DNA from: Haematobia irritans
Taxonomy: Eukaryota > Arthropoda > Insecta > Diptera > Muscidae
NCBI RefSeq assembly: GCF_050003625.1
Contig: NC_134401.1
Coordinates: forward strand, 69,048,537 to 69,112,536
Reading direction: 5' to 3'
DNA length: 64,000 nucleotides
Shown piece after piece: positions 23,276 through 35,167 of the stretch. Positions within the stretch are counted from its first letter, which is position 1. Each line of letters starts with the position of its first letter. A program made the position numbers and the translations under genes. The notes beneath the pieces were generated by a model, which was not told the DNA's origin, ran no database searches, and saw nothing but the letters and a program-made list of their open reading frames with translations.

Positions 23276-25044
23276 TCTATATATATATATATAAAATTCA
23301 AATGGTTTCATTATTTGTATGTTCCGAGTTGGCTCCGAAACGGCTGAACAGATTTACTTGAAACTTTCAGAGATCGTGGGGGGCTCCCATGTGGTGAAAA
23401 TAGGGTACCTCATTTTTTGACACCTGGTCGCGGAGAGGGACCTCCCCTTTGTCCGACTTTTTGAAAATTGGATCAAAGTTGACCAATTTGCTTGAAATTT
23501 TCATTGAAGGTTGGGATTGGAATCTAGACAAAGAGCCGCAACTTTATTTTTCGATATTTAGTCGCAGAGGGGGACCTCCCCTTTGTCCGACTTTTTTTTA
23601 AAGTACAATGAAAAATTAAAATTCTCAAATTTATCTGAGATTTACAGAGAACATACAGTGAGGTTATGAAATTAATATGAGGTAACTGATGTATTCTTAT
23701 GTGGACAGGAAGCGGACCTCCCACTTTCCCGACGTTTTTTTTAAGTACAGTGAAAAACTAAAATTCTCTAAATTATCTGAGATTTACAGAGAATATGCGG
23801 TGGGGTTATGACATTAATATGGGGTAACTGATGGGTTCATATGTGTACGGAGAGGGGGGCCTCCCCCTTGCTCGACTTTTTGAAACTTGGAACTAAATCA
23901 TTCGAGTTGCTTGAAAAAAGTCCCCCGACTAAAATTTTACGGAAAAATGGGTGAGATTATGTAATTTATATCAGGTTCCTGACTAATTTGTTAATATTTG
24001 GTCGGGAAAAATAAAAGGGCAGAGGGAGACATCCGCTGCTCTTAAGTACATACAGTGAAACAATTGGACTTTTCGAAGTTACTTTAAATTTACAGAGGAC
24101 GTGGGGGAGAGGTTATGATATTAATATTGGATACCTCAATTTGTGATAATTGGACGGAATTTGCCCTGCTTTTTGAAAATTGGGTTTATAATTTGCTTCA
24201 GTTTTTCTGGGACGTTTACACAAGATACGCTACATCAATGTTCGTTATTTAGTCGGGGGAGAGGACCTACTCAAAAACTGAAAAAAAAAACAAAAATTCT
24301 CAAGTTTTCTTGAAATTTACAAAGCAGTGGAGGAAGGTTATGAAATTATTTGGGTATTTGGACGGGGAGGCGACCTTCTTGCCCCACAATTGAAGGAAAG
24401 TTTCAAGATTTTCTTGGAATTTTCAGGGAAGGTTAAGTGTGTTATTCACTTCGATGTTTGTCGATATTGTATCGGGGAAATTGACGAACCTTTAAAAAGA
24501 TAGAGCAAAATTTAACCACATGAAATTTGAAAGGAATGTGGGTGGAGGTAATTAAATTATTACATGATTTTTAAATTAGTACATGACCGTTGGATAGTTC
24601 GTGAATTCCGTGGTTTACCAGCTTCTGATCGGAGTGGAGTGATGGTGGGGGGAGGGTTCCGTTTTGTCATTATTTAAATTGAAAGTAGAGGATTGGCATC
24701 CAACGTATAGGACACATAAATTTCCTTTATATGTTCGGCAAAGGTATGTTCTCCGTATCCAACATTTTAACAAATTTACAAACCGCACTTAAAATTCACA
24801 AAAAGTATAGAAGATTGTCCAACTACTTGATTAGATAACATCAATTAAAAAATTGTGTGTAAAAGGGGACACCCTCTCCCCGACATTTTTAATACGGACC
24901 GTTTTACATCTGCATATCCGCCATAGTTCCATCTATAAACGAAAAAGCAAGTAGTCCGATTTGTTTGAAAGAATTAATCTTTTTTCGAAATTGTTCCTAC
25001 AAATACTCTTCGGAAGGTGCAGCGAAGAGGGCCGGTTTCGCTAG
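23276..25044 (+). mobile_element. Non-autonomous Helentron/Helitron-like element with subrepeats
   Basis: The left end TCTATATATATATATATAAA followed by GTTCCGAGTTGGCTCCGAAA and the right end GGGCCGGTTTCGCTAGTTT have the form of insect Helentrons, as I recall them. There are no TIRs. The interior consists of diverged subrepeats of about 145-150 bp, each with a GGACCTCCCCTTTGTCCGAC-like core (about 23428, 23573, 23713 and 23860, then weaker) and a GAAATTTACAGAGGA-like core. No helicase or Rep sequence. An (AAATG)n-type microsatellite at 23230-23262 precedes it. Confidence 0.6.
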
Positions 25045-25079
25045 TTTAATATAAATATCACATTTTTACATATCGTTGA

Positions 25080-25720
25080 AAATTTTATTAAAATTTTATT
25101 TCTATAGAAAATTTTGTCAAAATTTTATTTCTATAGAAAATTTTGTCATCATTTTATTTCTATAGGAAGTTATTTCAAAGTTTTATTTCTGTAGAATATG
25201 TGTTTACCATTTCATTTTTATAGAAAATTTTGTCAAAAATTTCGATAGAAATACAATTTTGACAAAAATTTTTCTGTAGAAATAAAATTTTGACAAGATT
25301 TCTATAAAAATAAAATTTTGGCAAAATTTTATAAAAATTATTCAAAATTTTGTTACAATTTTATTTATCAATCAAAAATTCTACCCATCTACAAAACAAT
25401 AAAAAAGTCAACGCTTTCTGGTAGAATTCTACCAATTTTGGCATCGTGTCTACTACCATTTCATTTTTATAGAAAATTTTGTCAAAAATTTCGATAGAAA
25501 TACAATTTTGACAAAAATTTTTCTGTAGAAATAAAATTTTGACAAGATTTCTATAAAAATAAAATTTTGGCAAAATTTTATAAAAATTATTCAAAATTTT
25601 GTTACAATTTTATTTATCAATCAAAAATTCTACCCATCTACAAAACAATAAAAAAGTCAACGCTTTCTGGTAGAATTCTACCAATTTTGGCATCGTGTCT
25701 ACTACCCAATTTTACTGCTT
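25080..25720. repeat. TTTATTTCTATAGAAAA tandem repeat and recent 249-bp duplication
   Basis: About five units of roughly 29 bp (ATTTTATTTCTATAGAAAA plus TTTTGTCAA) run from 25085 to 25240. A 249-bp block beginning ACCATTTCATTTTTATAG at 25206 is repeated without visible change from 25455 to about 25703, indicating a very recent tandem duplication. Frames such as 25594-25361 are by-products of the repeat. Confidence 0.85.
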
Positions 25721-26858
25721 GAATATTTAAAAGTTAATTTTACAAGGTGACCGAACTCACATTGTCATATCTCCAGCATTTGAAAAACGATCACCAGTCT
25801 CTTTGTGTTGTACTTTCAAATCTTGATCATATTGCAGCATGATTTGAAAAAAAAAATTTAAACAATTTCTGATTTCCCACAACTTTGCTGAATATCTCAA
25901 AAATGGATTCACAGCATTTCTTTTTTGTTGAGCTACGGCCAGGCTTCGGGCTGGCCGAACTTACGGCCGTATATACTTGTTCTTTATTATTATTTTTTTA
26001 AACTTGTCACAAATGTATTGGGAATTTTTGTAAGGAATTTAAATTTAAATTGGGGATTTTTAGAAAAATAGTGGCAACACTGCTCCCACCGACTCTCTTA
26101 TTATACTTTTCCAAAAAAAACTTTTTTTGAGTCAATCACGAAATTAATTGATCCAATTTATTTTTTAATTGAAATGTCTTCAATCACAGAAATGATGGTA
26201 TCAATTAAAAAATTAATTGATCCAATTAATAAATTAATGTATACTATTAATTTTTGTGATTGATTTTTATTTCAATTAAAAATTTATTACATCAATTAAA
26301 TTTTTAATTGATTTTTTTTTTAATTCGATTAAGACATTAATTCGGAAAAAATGTCGTGATTTTTGCTTTTGTATTCGCCATGTTCCCTGTTTCCTTTAAT
26401 TCTCTTATCATCGTCAATCTTTGTGTAGACATGGCAGTTTTACTAATGTCTTTGCTATCATCTAATAATCCTCATAAATATTAAATAGATTAAAAAATAT
26501 TTCACAATTGCCTTCGAACAATGTTTTCCCTATGGCCTTTGATATACATAAAAAGCTTCTTTAAAATATCCTTTAACAATTTATTAAAATTTTTAAAATA
26601 GTCCATAAAATCCATTTTGCTATGGTGTACTCATCCTTTGGTCACTTTCATCTTCATCATCATCATCATGTATAATGACCTATAAATAAATAATACTTCA
26701 TACATATGAAAATAACTTTAACACAAATATAGACAGAATAAAAGTAAGTAAATATTTTAATATTTTGTATAACCTTTTTTCTATGGCAAAACTACTATGC
26801 AGACGGACAGTTAATCGATTAAGACTTTAATTTTATTTTATTGCCCCTAAAATATTAA
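25721..26858. repeat. AT-rich region with (T)CAATTAAAAATTAATTGAT repeats
   Basis: 25780-25940 resembles one arm of the foldback element at 8414-9370 (CAACTTTGCTGAATATCTCA, then GAGCTACGGCCA). 26110-26340 is made of interspersed ATCAATTAAAAAATTAATTG words in both orientations, a low-complexity MITE-like unit. No gene supported. Confidence 0.5.
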
Positions 26859-26984
26859 TGGCCAGTTTCTCATCCTCCGATTAATTTTAACCGGTGGATA
26901 GACCTCCGGTTAGTAAAATTTTTGTATGGGATCAGCTGTTTTATCGACACGATAAATAATAACAAGACATTGAGAAACTGGCCC
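26859..26984. mobile_element. 126-bp Harbinger-derived MITE
   Basis: Ends TGGCCAGTTTCTCATCC and CATTGAGAAACTGGCCC are flanked by TAA (26856-26858 and 26985-26987). Ends and inner words (CCTCCGGTTAGTAA, TCAGCTGTTT, GATAAATA) match the Harbinger element at 6790-10759, which is a plausible source of transposase. Confidence 0.8.
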
Positions 26985-26989
26985 TAAGA

Positions 26990-27413
26990 GAGGGACAGCA
27001 GAAAAGTCTGCTAAAACAGCAGAAAGTCTGCTGAAAAAGGGAGAGCAGTCAATATTTGCTGAAATAGCAAACATTTCCTGTTATTTTTTAAGCTCGATTA
27101 CAATAAAACATGTTTTATTTTGGCTGAGACAAATTAAAGTGTTAATTTAGGAGCTATACTAACTTAATTAAAACAATATTTTATGAATATCTATAGAATT
27201 TGACTAAAAATCTGAATAATTATCGAATTGAGGCATAACAGCAAAAAAGTACAAAAATAACCAATAACTAGTTTAGGTTCTTAAATATGCTTTGGGGAAA
27301 AATTTATACCCTAAAATTTTTTATAAATAGTTGTTCATTAGTCCCTGATGTACAAAAATATAACAGCAGACCGACTGCTGTTTTTAGCAGACTTTTTTCT
27401 ATGAGTGTAGTAA
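26990..27413. mobile_element. MITE-like element with AGTCTGCTAAAACAGCAG repeats
   Basis: The left side has CAGCAGAAAAGTCTGCTAAA and CAGCAGAAAGTCTGCTG in series. The right side has CAGCAGACCGACTGCTG, TTTTTAGCAGACTTTTTTC, in inverted relation. The interior is AT-rich and non-coding. Exact borders are not certain. Confidence 0.45.
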
Positions 27414-28959
27414 TCCATCTGAGTCTATTTTGAATTTTTTGTATCTTACGTCCTTTTTGACTTCATATGACGATATGTCAATACATTTGTAATCGAAATC
27501 CTTATATATAATATGAGTTCCGCATAGAAAGCCTAAATGAAGGCTGGAATAACTACTTGAACAATATAGCCTTTTTTTAATAATAGTTACAGTTTTTGTT
27601 ACCATTTGTTACAATTTGCCTCGAAAGTCCAAAAGCATGAGCTATGTTTCAGATTCATAAACATATTTTTAAATTGTTGAGGATAAGTAACTTTACAACT
27701 TACCAGATTCCAATTAACTTATTTTTCAATTGCTCAATTTGTAGAAAGAAATTTTTTTGAAGATCATGAAAGTGTTTTTCGTGTTTTTTTTTATTAAAAA
27801 AGAGTTCAATATAAAGCAGACAAATTATCTCAATTGATGCTTTAAATTCAAAATGTACACTCGAGTAGAAATTATATCATATTTGAAGTAATATTTTTTT
27901 GAAAATAAAATTCAATTAACCATAGTTGAACAAAAATTCATTTTAGGTAAAGATGCCAATTTTTAAAAACTGAACATCTTCAATGAGAAGTTTACTACAT
28001 TCTTTTCGTTAGAGAATTGTTAAACAATAAAAACGTCAATTATTTTGAAGTGCATGAGAAGGTTTATATTTATAAAGTTTATTTAAAGTTTGATAGGAAA
28101 TTATTACACATATTAAATGAATGGATGAATAGAAGGATATTTTAATTAATTAATAAAATACTTATAAATGAGATCTCACATAACTCAAACCAGCAAGTAC
28201 ATATGTAATATTTTGGTTCTTATATTTAATTTTATCTAACTTTAGTGTGTACTGAGAAAAATCAAATTAAACATTTTTTTCATTTCAAATGAAATTGTGT
28301 AGATTATATTCACTAATTGCTTTCGATTTTATTTTATCTGGTGAAATCATCATCATTTCAAAAACCTGTATGCAAATATGCCAAATAATATTGCGACGGT
28401 TGTAGTTTCACCAGATAAAAAATATGAGGAAAACAAAACAAAAAAAAAATTAATATAGTATGAAATGTTTCATTTCAAATGAAACCTTTAATTATATGAC
28501 TAGTGCGTGTTTTAATTGAGAAAATACTTTTTATATGTCTGATATAACCCAAACCAACATATACATACAATATTTTAGCTCTTATATTTGCATTTAATTG
28601 TATTTAACGATAGTGACTTCGAAGTTCATTTTGTATTTGGTCATTTTGTATCTGGTGAAATAATCATTACAAAAACCAATTTGCGAATGTTTGTTCGGGC
28701 ATGAGTCTAATTTTCCATAAATTTTGCGTTAAATTGTGTTTCATACTTCCATTGAAATAATCAATTCAGTGTGTTTAATTTTAAGATTATATATTACAAT
28801 TGATCAAAAAATTCGCAAATCGATTTCAGCGACGATTGTAGTTTCAACAAATAAAAACAACTATGAGCAAAATGAAAACTCGGAGTCAAAGTTGAATACA
28901 TATTCAGTACGGATTTCTGTTGAAATTTAAATAAAATGTTTCATATCCAATGAAACGTT
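27414..28959. other. AT-rich region with TTTCATTTCAAATGAAA palindromes
   Basis: No gene seen. TTTCATTTCAAATGAAAT or a close variant lies at about 28277, 28460 and 28940. ATCTGGTGAAAT near 28338 is inverted as GTTTCACCAGAT near 28407, and a diverged second copy runs from about 28610 to 28950. These are probably two old copies of a foldback MITE just downstream of the recombinase gene. Confidence 0.45.
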
Positions 28960-31900
28960 CTAGTTTTTGTCTTTTTTTGATTGTATTGTGTTGTTTATCC
29001 AGGCTTTTACTTGCTGCGGTGTCCTTCCTTTTAAAGCTTCGTGCTTCCTTACTGCCCTCAAACATTCCCTTGTTCTGGGTAGTTTCGTTAGAAGCATGAC
29101 ATCTCCAAATTCGGAAAATATTGCGTCCTTTTCAGCTGCACTCCATCTACGCCGAGTAGTTTTGCCATAAGGTGATGCTAAAAGTTAGATAGTATTAGTA
29201 AGTGTTGCTAGTAATAAAAGATTTTGAATTATAGTAAAAGTATATATAGTATTTATAGTAAATAAAGATATTTTAGGGATGCAATTGTTAAAGTGAACTT
29301 GTTTCCCTAAATATATTTATTATATAATTTTAGTTATTTAAAACACTCAAAAAGTCACTGTAAAAATGCTTATTTCAAACAAATTTTCAATCATTTTTCA
29401 AAGATATCATTAGAATTCAATTTGAAAAATTGTTGAGAATAAAATAGATAGCAAAACACATAAAATTTATACAAATGTATTTATTTTTTAATTTTATTTA
29501 TAACTTAAAGTGATATGATCCAATGCTACGAGTCAAAAACTTTATTTTCTTTAAAGTGTGTACTTAAAGAAAAGGAAGCGTGAGAAATTACTGTTTCCGC
29601 ACGATAATGCGGATTTACTGCCGACTTTTAGACGAAGTAGAAAATAGGTTTGAAATAATGTGTATATCCAAACAATTCAGCTCCAATATTTATTGTCCAT
29701 AGTGAAGGTGAATTGTATTTGGAATATGTTACTTACTGCTTCTTCTTTTTTTTTGAGACCCGAAACTGTCATCGGTATATTCATTTTTGGAAACGTTCTC
29801 TTCAGATGCATCTTGCATTCCGTCATTGTCGTTTTTTTTCTCAATTCTCTTCCCGCTGGATACATCATTTCCTACACCCATGTTCTGATTTATCAATTCG
29901 GTTCGATTTGTTTTTTCCGGAATCTCAACTTCTGCCTCTTCGCCAATAGCCGCCGTCAAAATTTTCGATACACAATAAATTTCCGCAGCTGGCACAGTCT
30001 GGCGGTAATGCGACTTATGGATGTCCTTATGATGTCCCATGAAATTAGCAACTTTATCCACTTCAGCGTCTTCTGCGTTTATTACGGAAACATATGTAGC
30101 AAAGTGTTTGCGAAGTGTTGTCCCTCGCAAAGTATTTGGCTCTTCAGCACCACACTCTTCAGCAAATTTTTTAAGAAGTTCACAAGCTCGGTAATATTTT
30201 TTTGATGTTGGTCCGGCAGTAGGGTTGGCGAAAACGTATTTGTTATCTTCTGTTAATCCGGCTTTCGATCGATACTTCAATAATGTGTCCACAGCATTCA
30301 TCATTATGGAATCTAACAAAATTGGCACACCACGACTTAATTTTCCCCTCATTTCGATTCGTACAAATTTTTGCGCATGTTCAACACTCTCTATGGAATT
30401 CGTTTTTAACAGCTCTTTTTCCATATTGTGGGTAACAGATTCTCTTTTGGTGTAATTGGAAATTTTAAGTTTTTCGATTTCGCCAGCCCTACGTCTATTA
30501 AATACTTGAATCAGAGTCAAAGAAGATTGTGTCAAACTTGCCCAATATTTTAATGAGAATTTCTTTTGTAAGGAAGTAACGCTTTTTTTTATTTTGCCCA
30601 GCAAAAATTTGTATAATTTGTTTATATCATCTTTCTTTGGCAACACCACATTTTTATCACGCTTCATATTCGTCTGATCTTCCAAAGCTCTTTTATGCAC
30701 AACTGTGGGGACTTCCTCTTCCCACAAAAGAATGAAGTCTTCCACTTCCTTCTTCTTTTCCTCCGATTGAATTTTAATATACTCAGTCCTTAATTTGAAT
30801 GCACATTTTTTTAATACTGCTGAAAGAGATATGGCAGTTTGAGGATGTTTGTACCAACCTAAAGCTTGGTCCCAGCTTGAAACATCTCGTAGTGCATCTA
30901 TACATTTATCATGAAGCTGGGGTTTGAAAACGTCTTTGAGTTCTTTTATGCCACGGTCATGTTTCTTCATTGCTATTTTAAAACGAGCTAGTAATCGTAA
31001 ATGTGCTCTCACCATATCGAAGTTATGAGAATCTGTATAAACATCAGTATATTTGTCTGCAAGTTTATTGCCATATTTTATAATTAATTCGTCATGTACA
31101 AGTGCTCGCCGGATTTTATCGTCGTTTAACTTGGGTAAAACTTGCGTTTTCATTATATCATTTGCTTCAGGATGGCAATACTGCGTTAATTTTCGACTTT
31201 CGATATTTGTTGACTTCGTTTTTGTAACACCTCCACATATGCGACGATGAACGCGAATTGATTTTTTGGAGTAAAATCCCTTGCAGTCTTTACAGCACAC
31301 ATAGTCGTAAGCTTTATTCTTGAAATTTTTTTGCTGATTCCTTCTCGTTATTAAAATGCCCCCATTGTATTCGGACCGCGTATTGTACAAAAAATCACCC
31401 TTCTTTCTCAATTCATCTATTATTTTTATACGTTCAACACTCTTCTTCGGCATTTTGGAAGCTAGGTGAACTTTGTTATCATTTTTGTGTTTAAGAAATA
31501 TGTGTCTGGCAAATTTAGTCTGTAGAGTTTTACAAAATAAACAAAAGTGTTTTTTGGTCTTCTCCTTTGTATGTGGAACGCTCAATTTTTTTAAATTTAT
31601 GTTATCATTTATAATAGATACATCTACATTTGGTGTTGAATCAATTGATTGTTCGGGTAGGAATTCAGATGGTGTTGTCTCCGCTATCGAAGTCATATTT
31701 TTTGAAATTTCGCTTGAAGTCAATATGGAAGCATCGTTTTTAGCCAAAGCAGTAGATATGATGGATTTTTGAGGCACTTGAAATATCTCTGAAGGGTTTT
31801 GAAGATCTAATTGTTCTTTGCAATGTGAATCAACAATTTCATTATAACGAGGTGTTTCACAAGAATATTTAGGAGCGCTATTTGGTGTTGAAGAGCACAT

Positions 31901-34056
31901 TACGTTCGAAGATATTGTGGTTGAAGTTGTTGAAAATTCAGTTTGGACTGTGGTAGAGAATTGAGAAGATCGACGTGGAAGATAAAGTGAATCGCAAAGG
32001 TGGTTCGCTGCTTTCTCCTTCGTCTCAGGAACACATGTATCTACATTCGGTTTTAGATCAATTGTTGTCTCGGCTATTGAAATCATATTTTTTGAAATTT
32101 CGCTGGAATTCATTATGGAATCATCGTCTTCAGATAAAGAAGTGGATACGCCGGGATTTTGACGCACGTGATATATCCCTGAAGTTTGACGAGAGTCACA
32201 TAGATGTTGAGGATCACTTTTTGGTGTTGAAGAGCACATTACGTTCGAAGACATTTTAGTGGAAGCTGTTAGATATGCAGTTTCGACGGTGGCAGAGTGT
32301 TGGGAAGGTCGACGAAGAAGGTACGGTGTATTGCGATGATGTTTCGTTTGTTTCTTCTTCATACGCGCAACAACTAAATCTACATTCAAGTTTGAATCAA
32401 TTGTGTTTTCGGGTAAGATTTCGGGCGATGTTGTGTCCGCCATCGAAGTCAAATTTTTTGCAATTTCCTTTGAAGTCAATATGGAAGCGCCGTATTTAGA
32501 CAAAGAAGTAAATATAATGGATTTTTGCGGCACTTCAAATATCTCTGAAGAGTTTTGAGGCTTTAATTGTTCGGTACAATGTGAATCTAAAATTTCATTA
32601 TAACGAGATATTTCACATGAATGTTTAGATGCGCTATTTGGTGTTGAAGAGCACATTGCATTCGAAGACATTTTGGTTGAAGTTGTGGGAAATGCAGTTT
32701 CGACGATGGTAGAGAATTGTGAAGTTTGACGTGGAATATAAAGTGAATCGCAAGGTTGGTTCGCTGCTTTCTCCTTCATCTTCGGAACACATATATCTAT
32801 ATTAGGTTTTGGATCAATTGTTGTCTCGGTTATTGAAATCATATTTTTTGAAATTTCACTAGAAGTCATTATGGAATCATGCTTTTTAGATAAAGAAGAA
32901 GACACGTCGGTTTTTTGAGGCATGTGAAATATCCCTGAAGTTTGACAACGAGATTTAAATAAATGTTGAGGAGCACTTTTTGGTGTTGAAGAGCACATTA
33001 CGTTCGAAGACATTCTGGTGGAAGTTGTTGGATATGCAGTTTCGACGGTGGCAGAGAGTTGGGAAAATCGACGAAGTAGGTACGGTGTATTGCGATGGTG
33101 TTTCGTTTGTTTCTTCTTCATACGCGGAACATCTAAATCTACATTCAAGTTTGTATCAATTGCGTTTTCGGGTAAGATTACGGAAGATGTTGTCTCCGCT
33201 ATCGAAGTGATATTTTTTGAAATTGAAGTCAGTACGGAAGCATCGTTTTTAGACAAAGAAGTATATATGTTGGATTTGTGGGGCACTTTAAATATCTCTG
33301 AAGAGTTTTGAGGCTCTAATTGCTCATTGCAATGTGAATCTAATATTTCATTATAACTAGCTGTTTCACATGAATGTTTAGGAGCGTCATTTGGTGTTGA
33401 AGAGTACATTTCGTTCGAAGACATTTTGGTTGAAGTTGTTGGAGATGCAGTTTCGACGGAGGCAGAGAATTGAGAAGGTCGACGAAGAAGGTACGATATT
33501 TTGCTCGAGGTAAATTTGGATTCATTGTGTTTGGGTAAATTAGTAGATACGCCAGGTTTTTGAAGCACTTCAAACAACGCTGAACGATTTTGAGGCTCTG
33601 TCTGTTCGCTTTTAGGTGTTTCTATAATGCATATTAGAAGGAAAAAATACCTTCAACTTTCAAAGAGTAAATATAAAAACTAAAGTTTTTCACAAACAAT
33701 CAAGTTATGGTAGTTGTACTCCTAAAATCTCGTCTGTTGTCTTTTTATCTTATCAAAAAATAGAAAAGTTGAAATCGACTTTTTGTAGTGTCCAAACTTC
33801 ACTTAAACACTTCTGATTGTTTTAAAAAAAGAAGTCAAATCGACAAGATTGATTGGCCACTCAACATATGTCGACACTTTCAAGTTTTCTAAACTTCGAA
33901 AAAAGCGAAACGTAAAAATTTGTAAAATCCGATTAAGTTGAGAAGATAAACTATTTACTACAAATTTTTTGAAATACAAATAAAAATTTTGGGCGCACTT
34001 ACCTTCTCCAGTTTTGGTAAATTCTTCTTTCTTTTGAACCAAAACTGACCGAACAT
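28960..34056 (-). CDS. Tyrosine-recombinase-like protein with N-terminal repeats, zinc fingers and SANT-like tail (5' incomplete)
   Basis: Exons 34056-34003, 33621-29737 and 29177-28960 join in phase; both visible introns (381 and 559 bp) have GTAAGT donors and AG acceptors, and the 1294 codons of the middle exon are free of stops. Residues are counted from codon 33577. 29-652 is a higher-order repeat rich in Ser/Thr. 679-697 is CX2CX9HX4H and 759-780 is CX2CX12HX3C. 1020-1200 is a tyrosine-recombinase fold: Arg1030 (RRRAGEIEKL), Lys1079, Arg1156 (TTLRKHFATY), His1182 (FMGHH) and Tyr1191 (KSHYRQ), with usual spacing. The last exon adds a SANT-like helix set (RRRWSAAEKDAIFSEFG, LPRTRECL, QQVKAWI). 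Similar recombinase-plus-SANT proteins are widespread, mostly unnamed metazoan families related in my view to Crypton transposons. DNA strand exchange is inferred. It may be a Crypton-like element or a domesticated gene. The first exon or exons are not found. Confidence 0.82.
31622..33493 (-). repeat. Higher-order coding repeat, 2.5 units of about 251 codons
   Basis: Within the long exon two half-units alternate: A (137-139 codons, with SYNEILDSHC, EIFxVPQKS and MKKKQTKHHRNTP) and B (113-114 codons, with QTSGIFHMPQK, TTIDPKPN and KEKAAN). The order is A-B-A-B-A at residues 29, 166, 280, 419 and 532. All halves start (Y)LLRRPSQFSATVETA and share TKMSSNVMCSSTP. An old duplication thus made A and B, and the AB pair was later duplicated in tandem at about 750 bp. 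The frame is kept throughout, which suggests selection for the protein. Confidence 0.88.
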
Positions 34057-35067
34057 CTGAAATTGTAAATAAGTAACGAAAAAGACAATTCTGTTAAGCC
34101 TAATAAAAACGATGATTCATGATACAAATAATTTAGTATTTTTATGAAATTGAAGGAACATTTTTTCTCTTGTTAAGAAAGTTTCATATTTTGGTGGAAA
34201 AAGATTGGATTTTAAAATTGTTAAAATGTCTTTAACGCTATACGAATTTCGTGCCATGTGTAATTTGAGATAAATTTATTCATTAGAGAATATAAGCATT
34301 ATGAATACAATTTAAGCAAGTTTCACCCATTCCAGAAAAATATAAACTATTTTAAAATTTAGAAAAATTATGTACTTAATATGTATAAAACTTTTTTTAT
34401 TTATAGTTTACGCCACTAAAGTATGCAAAATTTTTCAACTAAGAAACCTTTTCTCACATTTGGCAAAAATTTACTAAAATTAACAAAATTTCATGATCTA
34501 AACGGAGCACAGAAAAAATTGTGGTTTGTTATTTATAATAATAAAATGTTTGCTGCAATATAATGAAGTAAGTGTCTTTACAACAATTCAGTTCAATATT
34601 ATAGAAATAAATAAAAAATGACCACAAATCTGTTCAATCGAATTGCAGTTTATGGTACTACTTCAAGTTAATTAAAGAAAATGGTGATGTTAAATCTACT
34701 TAAGTTAGTTTTATTGACGAATTTTTTGTGGCAGTTATTACAAAGCAATTACCTCTCAGAAAGTTCAAATTTATATCCCTATGATAAACAACATTTGACG
34801 TCAATTTTCTGTTTTACTACTAATTATCTCGTTTTTATTAAAGAATAGACATAATTTCTTTATTTATGAGTAAATTTAGTAAAACCGTAAAATTTGCATG
34901 TACAGTGAGCAGAAAACAGTTGTATACCAATTTGAAATAATTTATGAAACGATTTGAAGCATATGAAGTAATTATATATTACTTATACCTTATGCTATGT
35001 TCCCACCGACTCGTTTTCCTCATTCGTTTTTCCAAAACATTTCACCGTTCACACCGGGTTGAGATGT
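34057..35067. other. AT-rich region upstream of the recombinase gene
   Basis: The 5' exon or exons of the minus-strand gene should lie here or beyond the gap. One possible donor with the right phase is at about 34752 (GAGAG before GTAATT), but its frame has no in-frame ATG and hits a stop, so I do not call it. No other feature is recognised. Confidence 0.3.
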
Positions 35068-35167
35068 NNNNNNNNNNNNNNNNNNNNNNNNNNNNNNNNN
35101 NNNNNNNNNNNNNNNNNNNNNNNNNNNNNNNNNNNNNNNNNNNNNNNNNNNNNNNNNNNNNNNNNNN
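35068..35167. other. Assembly gap, 100 N
   Basis: A run of exactly 100 N is a conventional placeholder for a gap of unknown size. Reading frames spanning it are meaningless. Confidence 0.99.

Noticed and set aside
29660..33311. Plus-strand frames of 65-181 codons opposite the recombinase exon
   Set aside because: They are shadows of the 1294-codon minus-strand exon; none has a recognisable motif.
34003..34056. ATG at 34056 as the start of the recombinase protein
   Set aside because: Its frame does not match the phase needed to join the long exon, so this exon must be read in another frame and continues from an upstream exon.
34750..34800. Upstream coding exon of the recombinase gene
   Set aside because: A phase-compatible donor exists at about 34752, but the frame has no start codon and soon meets a stop. 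Evidence is too weak.
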